From Acholoe squamosa (lineage: Eukaryota; Annelida; Polychaeta; Phyllodocida; Polynoidae): DNA of 64,000 nucleotides. Shown one piece after another: positions 9,269 to 18,839 of the stretch. The stretch is taken from the NCBI GenBank assembly GCA_949317995.1, contig OX439039.1:75994002-76058001 (forward strand), read 5' to 3'. How positions within the stretch are numbered: position 1 is the first letter of the stretch; each line of letters begins with the position of its first letter. A model generated the notes under the pieces. The model was not told where the DNA came from, ran no database searches, and worked only from the letters and a program-made list of their open reading frames with translations. The translations under genes and the position numbers were made by a program.

Positions 9269-10773
9269 ATGGCTTTTATTTTTGTGAAAGACTACATCAG
9301 ACGTTTACTGAGGAGGTATGGGATCATATTTATCTGTTCACAGACATCTTTAGAGTATTTAACGTCCGTTTATGGGTGTGAAATAAGCCCCATACATCGT
9401 AAGTGGAGTGACGTAGTGCGACAGAAAGTTAAGCTTACGTGATACCCCTGTTATCATTTCTGCCCTGACGTGAGGTCATAAATTGATTATCTCTTTCGTC
9501 TCTCATATTATACAGAGTGGTACCAGCTCAGGACAGCTGGATGGGCTTGGAGAACCAGCCCGTCTTAACTGGCGGGCAGTGCCAAGACGGTGTGGGTGCA
9601 GTGCCTGCTCACGATGCCCTGACTACAGTGTCGCCCCAAGACGGTCAAGCGGTAGTGACTGCCCAGCCCTGCCCCACTGTCGTTTCATCTCTAGACTCTG
9701 GAACACAGCCCAGTACATCGATCGTGACCTGGACTGTCCCTGTTCAGCAAATGAAGATAGAGATTGAGAAAATAAGAAAGGAGAGAGAGGGACTGTGTAA
9801 ATATCTTGTTCTTGCTGAAAACGATAAGAGTTTTCAGATTTGTTATCCTCTTCAGGATACCCTAGAACGAAGCACTCAGACTGGAGAAGAACAGGAGTGT
9901 ATTATCTCAACCAGCACTGACAGTATTGCATCTAGTGCAGGACTCTCTTATCCCGCTGAAGACGGGGGTATTATAAGTGTACCGGTACTACAACCCGTTA
10001 GTCCTGAAGTCCGGGAGGGGGAGGATTCTTCCTTTGATGCTGGTAACAACGACAGTGTAAAGCCTGCTACTGCTGACAACAGAGACTCCGAGGAATCTTC
10101 CAGTGATGCAGGTCACATGGTCTGTCCAGAGCCTGCTGGTGATGAAAACAAGAACTGTACGGAGTCTTCCATTGATACCAGTCCGATTGCCTGTGTTGTG
10201 CCTGCAGGTACTGAAAACAGAGACTGTGTGGAGTCTCACTCTAGTCCTAGTAAAGCAGACTGTGTGCAGCCTTCCACTACAGATAGTCATGTAGCCTGTC
10301 TGCAGACTCCAGCAGATGCTGATCATCCAGACTGTGACCTGTTTTACCATGATACTGAGTTTGATCTGCAATCTGTAGAAGGTCAATCAGGTGCCAGTTC
10401 TCTGAAGAGTATGGAGAGCGTGGCAGTCTCAAAAAGTCAGAGTGAAGTACCCTCACCTTCTGGTGAAGCTTCAGGGATTTCCTCTCAGGACACATCTTAC
10501 AACAACAGTTTCACACCAGTCAGACCTATTAGTTATGGTAAAGCAGCTGTTTTCCAGCGTTTTAACCTTGACCTCAGTCCCTCTTCACACTTTTTTAAAG
10601 ACACAGTCCCCAGCGTCACAGCGTCAGAGGCTTCTTACAGTGCCAACCCCAGGAGAGCAAGGAGGAAGCGAGAGTCAGACATGAATACATCAGACATCAT
10701 GAGTGAGCTTAACTCGCCTGTAGCACTATGCACTCGTTCAGGCATACGCCGCAGGCTTAGTTACACAAAATAG
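9269..10773 (+). CDS. Two-exon Ser/Thr-rich acidic protein with degenerate repeats
   Basis: Proposed exons are 9269-9315 and 9516-10773. Donor GTATGG at 9316 and acceptor TTATACAG ending at 9515 join in phase, giving 434 codons plus stop. Exon 1 encodes a short hydrophobic/basic N-terminus. A charged helix (about residues 85-105) follows. Then comes a disordered acidic region with about five imperfect repeats of 20-25 residues, each with a Ser-Ser-x-Asp or similar core, a Cys and Pro-Ala (about residues 175-290). The C-terminus is basic (RRARRKR and RRRLSY), probably a nuclear signal. If intron 1 is retained, exon 1 reads into a 57-aa product ending at 9442. Function is unknown. The tiny first exon matches the architecture of the gene at 1044. 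Confidence 0.6.
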
Positions 10774-11319
10774 ACTTCATCCTCAACAACATAGGATTTA
10801 TGCTTAACTCCGGTCATGCTTGTTCTATATACCGGTACATGTTTCCTAATTTAAAAACATATCTGTGAGTTTATGTTTATGTTTTTAACCTATATTCTTA
10901 GCTATGATAAGCATGCATAACAGCTGTCATATATAGAGAGCTGTGAGAACAAAAGAATAACAAAGTAAAGAGAGACATATATTTTAATCATATTTTATTA
11001 GCCGTGGATAAGTAAATACAAGGAAAGATCAGTGTAATTATGATAAATAGAATCTGAGAATTTAGGATAAGACTTCTGACTCTGTTAGACACTCAGGTAT
11101 GAATAAACACCTGAATACTTTAGAATAAATATAACTGCTTAAGATATGTATAAGGATAATCCACACTTTAAAGAACATGATATTTTATGGAGAAACTAGT
11201 ACTAAGAGCATCTTTAATAAAAAAATCATACATAGAGGATGGTATGTAAACTGATTTATTTATTTGCCTATATGTTCACAGCAGCAGTGAGGGTATAATC
11301 TTTCTGCATCCCATTCGCT
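10774..11319. other. AT-rich spacer between convergent genes
   Basis: No gene is seen. The spacer lies between the 3' ends of the spliced Ser-rich gene and the leftward capsid gene, and presumably holds the transcript ends. Confidence 0.5.
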
Positions 11320-12683
11320 TTATTTTATTACAGTGACAGCCCTATTAGAATCTATTTTAAACATAGAAGGGAAAGTAGAGAAAACTATCAGTGACACGCT
11401 CTCAGGTAAAGCTGAGCTAAAATTCATTTGTAAACGCAGATTCCCCTTTTTCATTGTAGGCCATACAGTTCCATCTGACTCCTCCCTTATATCAGGTTCT
11501 AAGTCAAAAGCAAATAATGTGTATCCCTTGGCAAACTCACTACGTGTAATGTATAACCCTTCATCACGACCATCAGTGAAACGTTCCCGACCATAGAGAG
11601 CCATATAAGCCTCTATAAAAGATGACTTATGATGATTTGTATCAAACGTCATCTGGAGAGCTTTCTGAGGTACACTTTCACCGTCCACTGTCAGATTAAG
11701 GTACTTTATGTTGTAATGCTGGAAATTAAAAGGGTTTTTAGAATAGGACCCCACCGTTGCCTGCTCTGAGACTAGGCCACAGATTAATCTGGAGGGGACA
11801 TTCCCCAGGTACATATTATCAGCGTTAAAGCAGTAGTGACCTTTAGAGAGGGAGTATTTTTTAACATCTGTTTTGAGATAGGGGTACAAAGCTGCCCAAT
11901 TTTTTTATCCATCACCTTCTGCTGTATAACTAAAAGTTTAGGTGTAGGTGTTACCATACAGACTGACAGAGATGCATCAGTTATCTCAGTCTTGTAATCA
12001 GGAGTAGTAGCTGCTGACATTAAATGGAAAACAGGGGGAGTAGGCCAGAACCTTAATTTCAACTCCACACCATTCAATATGTACCTGTTTGTCCAGCACA
12101 CATCTGAAAGAATTGGTCCCATCATTTCGAATGTTTGACTTTTTTCTGAGTACAGAGCACGCACTGTGAGCCCTGAGTTACCCACACCGCCTCGGGTGGC
12201 ATCCATTGTACCTGTGTCCTTATGCCACAACTGTGCTTGGAGATGAGTGTTTTTTGATTGTGTGTCATACTTAAACAAAGTGTTGAAGTATGCCTCGTAA
12301 GGATAGTTGGAATTAGAAGTAGTGAGTAATTGTTTCTGAAGATATATATCTACTTGAGAAAACATGGAATGAAGAAAATTATTAACAGGACCAAAATCAC
12401 CTATGGTTGTCCCTGCTGCAGCTGCAGGTAGATCGGTGTTATCTGATTTCCTGACACGTACTTTGACTGTTAGATATGTGCGTCGTAGATCTATATATCT
12501 ATTACCTGAATTTGGTATTTCAAACTCCAATCCAACATCCTGATTAAGCTGATTAAGAGGCTTGTAATCAACATATCTAACCTGTTGTACACCAACATCG
12601 ACTGTAGGCATAGTAAATAAATCCATGCTTTCACCTATTCCTACACTACTGTGCTCATCTACCTTTGCAACTTCATAGGCCAT
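11320..12683 (-). CDS. mcp: Major capsid protein, element A, one frame break
   Basis: The N-terminal part (12683 down to about 11900) and the C-terminal part (about 11900 to 11320) lie in different frames. The switch is at or next to a run of seven T on the plus strand at 11900-11906. Together they cover about 450 residues, matching the element B capsid protein at 58889. Shared features are an N-terminal segment before a YxxxxPLN-like motif, a conserved PFNFQHYN/PFQFEHF block and a similar C-terminal half. Proteins of this family are common in invertebrate Polintons (relatives of C. elegans F54H12.2) and are regarded as double-jelly-roll capsid proteins. The gene heads the end of the leftward structural block. 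The break may be a homopolymer sequencing error or a real mutation. Confidence 0.82.
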
Positions 12684-12758
12684 GATTATTTAGTTGTTAT
12701 TTCACAGAGCCCTAGAAAAAGACACACAATATTTTTTTAAAAAACCCTGGATGAATAA

Positions 12759-13868
12759 CTAAATTGAATGAGTGTTTCTTTTTGTCAGAGCATCAACCAT
12801 AAGTTCCTCCAGGGTCTGGGGGTCTGAATCACCTCCGCTGCTGCTGCTGCTGGCTGCTCTAGAGGTGTAGTTGACTGAATCTAGCAGGCTGTCAGCTAGA
12901 GCTGAGTAGCGTATAACTGGTTTAAAAGAAGTAGATGCCGGACAGGCTTTAGGACTTCTGAATTCAAAACCTTGAAGAAGGTCTATAGATTTGTCTGTAG
13001 GAGCTGGTTGTGGGGTGTGCAGATCATCAGAAGGTGTAGATGGTGAAGCAGTAGACGGATCAGCTCCACGTCCAGGGGGGATTTCTGTATTGTTTTTCTG
13101 ATCAGGGGAAACGTCTATTCCTTCCTCTCCAAGAGGTGTAAAGTAACCTGTAGAATCTGCTTCCTGGAGATTTTCTTTGAAGTTAGAATCTGCTGGCCAC
13201 TCTGGAACCCGTCCTAGGCATTCGTCAGGTGCTGTAGAGTGCTGATCCCTGTCATCTGACTCACCTGTAGGTGATGGAATACCCTTGTTGACGCTGGTTC
13301 TGCTAGAGAAGTCAGAGGAGTGTCCTTTATGCGACTTGTCATGCACCTTGTTTACATGTGGGGGGCAGTCTGTAGGGATGGAACGACCCGGGAGTCCACC
13401 TGAGATAGGAGACAGAGGAATCACTTTTTCAGCATAGATTTCCCTGTTCACCTCTAAATATGTCACTTCATCCACCGTATCCTCGTCTTCTGCAGAGAAG
13501 AACTCAAAATGGATTTTTGTCCTCTCACTATGGGGGGTGGGGAAAAAAGACTCATCGCGCTGACCCCCACCAAAACCAGTCTGTGTCCCCATGTTAGTCT
13601 TCTTAGAGGAAGAGTTATGTGCTCCAGGGTACTCCAAACCTGTAGATCCCAGAGACTCCATGTTTCCAGCAGCCTCATTAGGTGTACTCTCAACTCTGCT
13701 GCTGAAATTTCTAGGAGGTGGGGGTGGCGGGTATGTATCAGGGCATGATTTAGGTCTCATGTAGCCCTGGGAGTCATGCCAGATGGGATCACTGTTGCAA
13801 CGTGTTAGGTTTCTCTCTCTGTTGCGACCTCTTAACATTCTCCTTAGACGCTCAGTAATGGACACCAT
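12759..13868 (-). CDS. Pro/Ser-rich protein of unknown function next to the capsid gene
   Basis: The protein is 369 aa, with a start ATG at 13868. The N-terminus is very basic (several Arg in the first 25 residues), followed by a six-proline run near residue 50. The rest is low-complexity Ser, Pro, Asp and Gly, predicted disordered, with a short helical C-terminus. It sits between the basic-protein gene and the capsid gene on the same strand, which suggests a virion or assembly role, possibly a core or scaffold protein. No homologue was recognised in element B. Confidence 0.65.
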   Translation of the reverse strand: MVSITERLRRMLRGRNRERNLTRCNSDPIWHDSQGYMRPKSCPDTYPPPPPPRNFSSRVESTPNEAAGNMESLGSTGLEYPGAHNSSSKKTNMGTQTGFGGGQRDESFFPTPHSERTKIHFEFFSAEDEDTVDEVTYLEVNREIYAEKVIPLSPISGGLPGRSIPTDCPPHVNKVHDKSHKGHSSDFSSRTSVNKGIPSPTGESDDRDQHSTAPDECLGRVPEWPADSNFKENLQEADSTGYFTPLGEEGIDVSPDQKNNTEIPPGRGADPSTASPSTPSDDLHTPQPAPTDKSIDLLQGFEFRSPKACPASTSFKPVIRYSALADSLLDSVNYTSRAASSSSSGGDSDPQTLEELMVDALTKRNTHSI

Positions 13869-13890
13869 AGTTCTGACTATGTGATAATAT

Positions 13891-13915
13891 GAGAGAGACA
13901 GAGAGAGAGAGAGAG
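13891..13915. repeat. GA microsatellite
   Basis: A nearly pure (GA)n run lies in the 48-nt gap between the Pro/Ser-rich gene and the basic-protein gene. Confidence 0.8.
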
Positions 13916-13916
13916 T

Positions 13917-14284
13917 CTAGCTAAATATGTCTGAATGTTTCTTTTTCTTATACGTCCGGGCTTTTTTCTTCTTAGAAGTGATCCCTGTGTTAGAGACTCC
14001 CTGTCTTTTAGTGCCTCCAGTCTTTTCAGCTCTAATTCTGTGCACTGGTGGGTACTCCGTCTTTAGGGTACTCACCTCTCCGGTCTCACGTGGTGCTGAC
14101 TCACTATTCTTTTCATCTAACTCATGGGTGACTGCTTCGACCCTCTTTACCTCTGATTTAGCTTGTTTAGATGTGATCTCATTTTCACTCAGTACCGGGG
14201 GTTTAGAGACCTGTGGGGGTTCTACATGGTGTGATTTTGGGGGTCTTAAAACTATAATTCTACCCACTCTTTTTTTTTATCCAT
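13917..14284 (-). CDS. Small basic-tailed protein, start obscured by a homopolymer
   Basis: The open frame runs from 14267 to 13917 (about 116 aa) but begins without an ATG. An ATG at 14284 lies 17 nt upstream, separated by a run of nine T (plus strand, 14270-14278). The likely start is therefore that ATG, with the frame changed in the homopolymer. The C-terminus is Lys-rich (KKKKARTYKKKKH) and resembles a DNA-binding or nuclear signal. It lies between the penton-like gene and the Pro/Ser-rich gene, so a small virion core protein is plausible. Not recognised. Confidence 0.5.
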
Positions 14285-14353
14285 ATCTCAATCGACCCTT
14301 TAAGTCTCTGCTTGAAGGGGAGGATCTAGTAATTATGTTCTCTAAATGACGTG

Positions 14354-14932
14354 TTAACATCTTGTTTCACTATCTGGAATGAAATGGAGAACACAGGTGA
14401 CAATCCCTGCTGATGTCACTTTCTGGTTCTTGTTTTCATCCTTTAAGAAAACAGTAATATGGTCGAATTCAGCATATCTGACAGGATTATAGATGATATG
14501 CTCATACTCATAATTTTTTATCATAGTATATGGTCGGGGGGTGGTCGAGTCTGTGTTAACTGTAGGTGTCAAGGGTATAGTATTCATACACTTCACACAG
14601 ATGTTCTGTATACCCTTATAACCCCCTGGCTCAGGTGTTGTAACTGGAGGAGCAGGGGTAGGGTTCAGAACAGTTGATAATGGGTTAAAAATCCTTAAAA
14701 CAGGTAGTCCTGCTCCCCCTACACTCTGTAAGGTTACAATATCTGTGCATATGTAATATGACTTGTGTGCTTTAGTGTACACTTCCATGCAGCATTCAAC
14801 TATGCCACAGGACCATTTTCCCCTCTCCAATGTGATACGCTCTGGAAGTTTGACAGTGAAAGACGCTCCATTGTTATCCGGGTGTAATAGAATGTCATCT
14901 TTTCGATTCAGAAACATGTAGAAACCTCTCAT
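14354..14932 (-). CDS. Penton-like minor capsid protein, element A
   Basis: The protein is 192 aa. The N-terminal block has the Polinton penton-type pattern: aromatic start, Asn/Asp-Gly, then FTVKLPERITL followed by a Gly-Lys-Trp-x-x-Gly turn. It matches the element B protein at 49243 (FWVKLPS, then Gly-Glu-Trp-Glu-Val-Gly-Leu-Val-Glu). These single jelly-roll proteins occupy capsid vertices. It is shorter than the element B protein (318 aa), so the C-terminal domain is reduced or lost. Its ATG overlaps the integrase stop codon by four bases (ATGA). Confidence 0.7.
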   Translation of the reverse strand: MRGFYMFLNRKDDILLHPDNNGASFTVKLPERITLERGKWSCGIVECCMEVYTKAHKSYYICTDIVTLQSVGGAGLPVLRIFNPLSTVLNPTPAPPVTTPEPGGYKGIQNICVKCMNTIPLTPTVNTDSTTPRPYTMIKNYEYEHIIYNPVRYAEFDHITVFLKDENKNQKVTSAGIVTCVLHFIPDSETRC

Positions 14933-16086
14933 TTTATGTCCTTAGTATCCTTAGCTGAAACCCAATCGTTAAACTTAGCTGGATAGTTCTTGAAACTTAC
15001 AAAATATTGCTTCACACCATTGACTGTTCTTTCTTTTAATATTTCATCTATTTCATAATGCTTATTTACATCTGGTGTAGCACCTTGAAGCTCAGACCCG
15101 TAGAAAGTCCCTTTCACCTCCTCACCCTTGAGATCTTTTAACAGGTATACCGGTAGTCCATCTCTGATTGTAGCTTTCACAATTTCAAATACCTCCTCTG
15201 TCCATTTCGGTTCATAATCTTTAGTGAAGGGTCCTTTTTTTACAGCAAGACGTACTTGATCACAGACTATAAACCTTCTGCTTTGAGTTCTTATTTTCTC
15301 TTTTTTATGGCTAGTTCTGATGTTTTTTTTAGTTACCCTGCTATACTGGTATTTGAATATTTCATCACTGTTTTCTTCTGTGACATTAATGGGTTCTGTA
15401 CCTATACTTGAGTGAACCGTTCTATTGTAAGAATTTGTTATTTTTGGTAAAACATCTATCCATTTGTATGTTTTTTTACTAAATAAATATTTAGTTATAC
15501 GGTTCTTTATAGTTCTTATGCAACGCTCAGCATATGAAGCCTTACCATCATTGTAAGCTACATAATGTTTAATATTGTGTTTTTTAAATAAGTCTTGAAT
15601 CTTATTTGCTGTGAATTCTTTACCAGCATCTGTACGCAAAATATTTGGTACTGCTTTTTGGAATACCTGAGAGAAACCTGCACTCACATCCTCAGCACTC
15701 TTGCTTTTTAGACTCTCTGTATATGTCTGACGAGAGAAAATATCTATACAGAGTAATACAAATTTATGACCTTCGTTGAACCGTGAGAGAGTATGCATGT
15801 CCATCAAATCAGCGTCCCACATGTAATTTATTTTGGGGGATATTATTTGGGAAAATGTACTAATCTTAGAAGGGGTAGAGAATCTCAAGTGTGTTTCTTG
15901 CTGATTAAGCCATGTTTTAAACTGTGTTTTTAGCTGTTTTTTTGTTTTGCCGTCGTGTTGAAAAACTGTCTTGTTTACACCACTGAAACTCCCTGGTTTA
16001 GAGGGGTTGTAATAATTTCCTTTAGCTGGTTCAATCTCCCAATCTTTCTTTTTCCGACCCCGCCCTTTTTTCTTAGCACGCCCCAT
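14929..16086 (-). CDS. int: Retrovirus-type integrase with C-terminal chromodomain, element A
   Basis: The protein is 385 aa. The N-terminus is very basic (Lys/Arg/Gly). The catalytic core has Asp93 in MWDADLMDM, Asp153 in LRTDAGKEF and Glu187 in SYAERCIRTI, the D,D,E triad of the RNase H-fold integrases. The C-terminal 43 residues (about 343-385) begin YEIDEIL and contain WVSAKD, a chromodomain pattern that may guide insertion to modified chromatin. The enzyme should insert the linear element into the genome with a short target duplication. No break is seen. It is followed directly by the penton-like gene (4-nt overlap). Confidence 0.92.
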   Translation of the reverse strand: MGRAKKKGRGRKKKDWEIEPAKGNYYNPSKPGSFSGVNKTVFQHDGKTKKQLKTQFKTWLNQQETHLRFSTPSKISTFSQIISPKINYMWDADLMDMHTLSRFNEGHKFVLLCIDIFSRQTYTESLKSKSAEDVSAGFSQVFQKAVPNILRTDAGKEFTANKIQDLFKKHNIKHYVAYNDGKASYAERCIRTIKNRITKYLFSKKTYKWIDVLPKITNSYNRTVHSSIGTEPINVTEENSDEIFKYQYSRVTKKNIRTSHKKEKIRTQSRRFIVCDQVRLAVKKGPFTKDYEPKWTEEVFEIVKATIRDGLPVYLLKDLKGEEVKGTFYGSELQGATPDVNKHYEIDEILKERTVNGVKQYFVSFKNYPAKFNDWVSAKDTKDIK

Positions 16087-16105
16087 TTTATTTTTTATTC
16101 TATAT

Positions 16106-16456
16106 CTATAGAGTTATCCAGGTTCTTTTAACTTTTTTAACCTCAGGTTCTAAGAGAGCTGTGCTTATATCGTCATTTGCTCTTGCTGCTACTGGCAGTG
16201 GATCCGATACTATAACGTCAGAGATCTCATTTTTACTCTCACAGCTTTTCAAATATGAAATGAAATCATTTACACTGAAATCATCGTCTGTGACTGAGTT
16301 CAATAATTCTGTGTTTGTAGGCTCCAGAGTAGGTGATTCGGGAGTTGCTCCCGACTCTTTCTGAGTGCTTAAATGATGATGATCTGAATGAGAGAGTTCT
16401 TCAGACTTCTTATATTCTGAGTAAGGTACAAGAACAAATTTCTCGGTGTGCTTCAT
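16106..16456 (-). CDS. Conserved Polinton protein with VPYSEYKK-type N-terminus
   Basis: The most likely start is the ATG at 16456, whose first bases overlap the stop codon of the preceding gene (ATGA). This gives 116 aa; a longer frame upstream to 16552 overlaps that gene. The N-terminal FVLVPYSEYKK resembles SIVIPLATYKK in the 342-aa element B protein at 57288, and both follow the same small gene. The rest is acidic and Ser/Thr-rich with a basic C-terminus. I know the family only as a conserved Polinton protein of unknown role. A minor virion protein is inferred from position. Confidence 0.6.
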   Translation of the reverse strand: MKHTEKFVLVPYSEYKKSEELSHSDHHHLSTQKESGATPESPTLEPTNTELLNSVTDDDFSVNDFISYLKSCESKNEISDVIVSDPLPVAARANDDISTALLEPEVKKVKRTWITL

Positions 16457-16770
16457 TCTTTCAATAAAGCTTTCCCTGCTAGAAAAGCTACAACTTTCCC
16501 CACCTTGAGAAGTAGTCCTCTTTTGGTCCTCCAGGGGGAACCTTTTCGACACCCCAATCTGCGAAGATCTTTCTTGTACACTGACACAGTTTTCAACTCA
16601 CTGGGAGTGAATTTTATGTTCCCTGCAAGTGTGTTTAATATAATCTCACAAATAGCCAGTACCTGATCTTCTGTAGCTATCTTTAAAAGAGCCTGTCTCT
16701 GTTTCTTGGAAGGAGGATTAGCAATAAATTCCAAAAACTGCCTATTCTTATCAATTCTACTAGAGCTCAT
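16453..16770 (-). CDS. Small basic conserved Polinton protein
   Basis: The protein is 105 aa, helical and basic. It shares a core with the element B protein at 56987: a helix with NTLAGNIKF or NVLTGNIKL, then a Tyr-Lys-Lys helix, then a Lys/Arg-rich linker and a short hydrophobic C-terminal tail (FLAGKALLKE). The order ATPase, this gene, VPYSEYKK gene is the same in both elements. A core or membrane-associated virion protein is likely by analogy; the biochemical function is unknown. Confidence 0.65.
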   Translation of the reverse strand: MSSSRIDKNRQFLEFIANPPSKKQRQALLKIATEDQVLAICEIILNTLAGNIKFTPSELKTVSVYKKDLRRLGCRKGSPWRTKRGLLLKVGKVVAFLAGKALLKE

Positions 16771-16838
16771 AATAAGAGTTATCTGAATGACTCTACTGAG
16801 TCCGGAAAGAAAAGATAAGGGGAAAGAAAAACCTTACC

Positions 16839-17528
16839 TTACCCTAAAGGTGTGTAAACTATTGTGGGGCTATCTGGTGTGACGCATGTTCGTAACCTCA
16901 TTCCGTCTCTACATTCCTGAGTAAGGTCTAAAAATAAATAGCCATATTTGACCCCTCCAGTTGCATCGTGATAAGCCTCTAACAAAGCATGGGGAGCCTG
17001 AGGGAAGACCTGACGTGCTAGATATGATATTTGACTGCTGTCCCTGGGATTTTTAAATAAAACTAAATACTGTGTGTTAAGGCTCATAGTTCTATTATAT
17101 CCTCCTTTATGAAATATGTTCTGTGTCAGGTATATAACGCTAATGCCAAGATGATGTGATTCCACAAGAAAAATCTCTAGCATTTCTTCTGATTTTTGAA
17201 CACGAGTAATCATATCATCCAGAACAATCAATTTATGACTCCCAACACCTAACCCTTGTATGTCTTCTTTACTTGGCATACCTTTATGAAAAATAACATG
17301 AGGTAATCGGTCTTTAATTTCAAGATACATGGGTTGCTCCACAGTATAACAGTATAGAATAGAATGAGGAATATCAGCATCAGCATACATATCTTTCAGG
17401 CTAAACAGTAATTTTTTGATGAAAGTGGTTTTACCCGACCGTGAAGGTCCTGAAACACACATTGTACAGGATCTTTTAAGAAGGAATTCATCTGCTGTTA
17501 CTGTCTCACGTTCCATCAGGGATGACAT
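16839..17528 (-). CDS. atp: A32/FtsK-like genome-packaging ATPase, element A
   Basis: The protein is 229 aa. Walker A is GPSRSGKTT (residues 27-35) and Walker B is LIVLDDM (100-106). A TQN sensor-like segment follows near residue 135 (YLTQNIFHKGG). This is the DNA-packaging ATPase of Polintons and other double-jelly-roll capsid viruses, which pumps the genome into the capsid. It matches element B's ATPase in length and motif spacing. No break is seen. Confidence 0.92.
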   Translation of the reverse strand: MSSLMERETVTADEFLLKRSCTMCVSGPSRSGKTTFIKKLLFSLKDMYADADIPHSILYCYTVEQPMYLEIKDRLPHVIFHKGMPSKEDIQGLGVGSHKLIVLDDMITRVQKSEEMLEIFLVESHHLGISVIYLTQNIFHKGGYNRTMSLNTQYLVLFKNPRDSSQISYLARQVFPQAPHALLEAYHDATGGVKYGYLFLDLTQECRDGMRLRTCVTPDSPTIVYTPLG

Positions 17529-17586
17529 ATCACAGGAATTATTTCTTTTTGATCAGGATAACTTTTGAAAGATACAATACTCACAA

Positions 17587-18285
17587 CTAGGCAAAAGAAG
17601 TCTCAGTCATGCGGTAAATATCATTATATATAATGTTCTGTGACTTGGGGTTCCTCTTCTTGCAATGTCTATACCCTAGAAAGAACGCAGCCAGAAAGAT
17701 TCCTAAAAATACAAGCACAGTCACACATGTTACAGCTATGTCCCTAGGTGAGAGGTGAGTACTGTCTACTGTCGTGACGTCTGTAGTGTACGCCCCCCAG
17801 GTGCTGCTGTCATACCCACTGCTCACTAACCCTTCAGGGGATGTGAACCTTTCAGAGGGTGTGATATCCTTATCGATCAAAGGAGATGTTTGATGTGTAG
17901 CATAGTCAGAGATGGTGGTTTCTTCACAAGGCATGTTTAACGTTATGTTGACTGGTGAGCATTTACGGATGAGAAGTGCTCTCTCCTCTAGGCATACCAA
18001 CTCCTGATTTCCAGTGACGTAAAGGCGTTTCAGAAAAATTCAGACTTCGACACTAAAAGAGGCCAGAGATCTAATCGATGTATTCTGTATGATTAATATC
18101 CTACACACTCTTGACTCAGTCTCAAACATAGGTAGGAATTCTATATTGGGTCCATCACAGAGTACAACCTGACTGTTACCGGTGCAGAGACAGACCGCTG
18201 GAATTCCACAATTCCTAACGCTCACCTGAGAATTAACTATCACCATACACACCACAGAAAAGCTGAAGTGTAGTATCCTCATCAT
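17587..18285 (-). CDS. LRR-type I transmembrane glycoprotein with one in-frame TGA
   Basis: One frame runs from ATG 18285 to 17587, interrupted only by TGA at 18042-18040. A hydrophobic signal peptide (about residues 1-20) is followed by a Cys cluster of LRR N-cap type (CGIPAVCLC and VLC), leucine-rich segments and a Cys-flanked cap. Then comes a Ser/Thr-rich stalk with an Asn-Ile-Thr sequon. A 23-residue membrane helix (about IAVTCVTVLVFLGIFLAAFFL) and a short tail with the tyrosine signal YNDI complete it. The topology is type I: receptor-like outside, trafficking signal inside. It is the first gene of the leftward block. An envelope or host-surface protein captured from a host LRR receptor is inferred. 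Whether TGA is a mutation, readthrough site or base error is open. Confidence 0.65.
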
Positions 18286-18831
18286 TACGTTGAGTGTGTC
18301 AATGTATCTGAGCAGCCTCCCAACTTATTCAGAACTAAGCTATCACCCTAGGAATGTCTATATGTATAGGAGTGTTTCATGGTTATCAGCTATGGTACTG
18401 CTTTATTAACACCTAGATAAAACAAGAGAAGATATGATAAATGTAGAGTGATTTTTCCAGTAATGAGAAGTGCTTTATTACTCTACTAGATATTCCTGGG
18501 GTTATTAATATGATAACATAAACTGCTGACCGCTGAATGAACCCTGACTGGTTACAATGTATAAGTACACCTTTTGATCATAATAGGATAATAGTCACTA
18601 TGTATACTTGCTAAATCATGTGTGTGTGCACAATTGTGCTATGAAGCATATATCAAACATAGAGAGTATTATGAAATGATTAAAATATTCATATATGTAT
18701 GCATGGGGTGGGTGGGTGGATAGGTGGTGTGTAGGTGGTGAGGAGAGAAGCATGGCGAGGTCATCTAAGGACAGTTTTTCACGCTTTAGGTCCCGCATTA
18801 GCGCTTTAGCACTGAAAACTCCATAGACCAA
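18286..18831. other. Spacer between element A and the copia remnant
   Basis: No gene is seen. A GGTGG-rich stretch lies near 18705-18745. This could contain the right end of element A, but no matching inverted repeat was recognised at the left side of the window. Confidence 0.4.
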
Positions 18832-18839
18832 AAGGTTGC

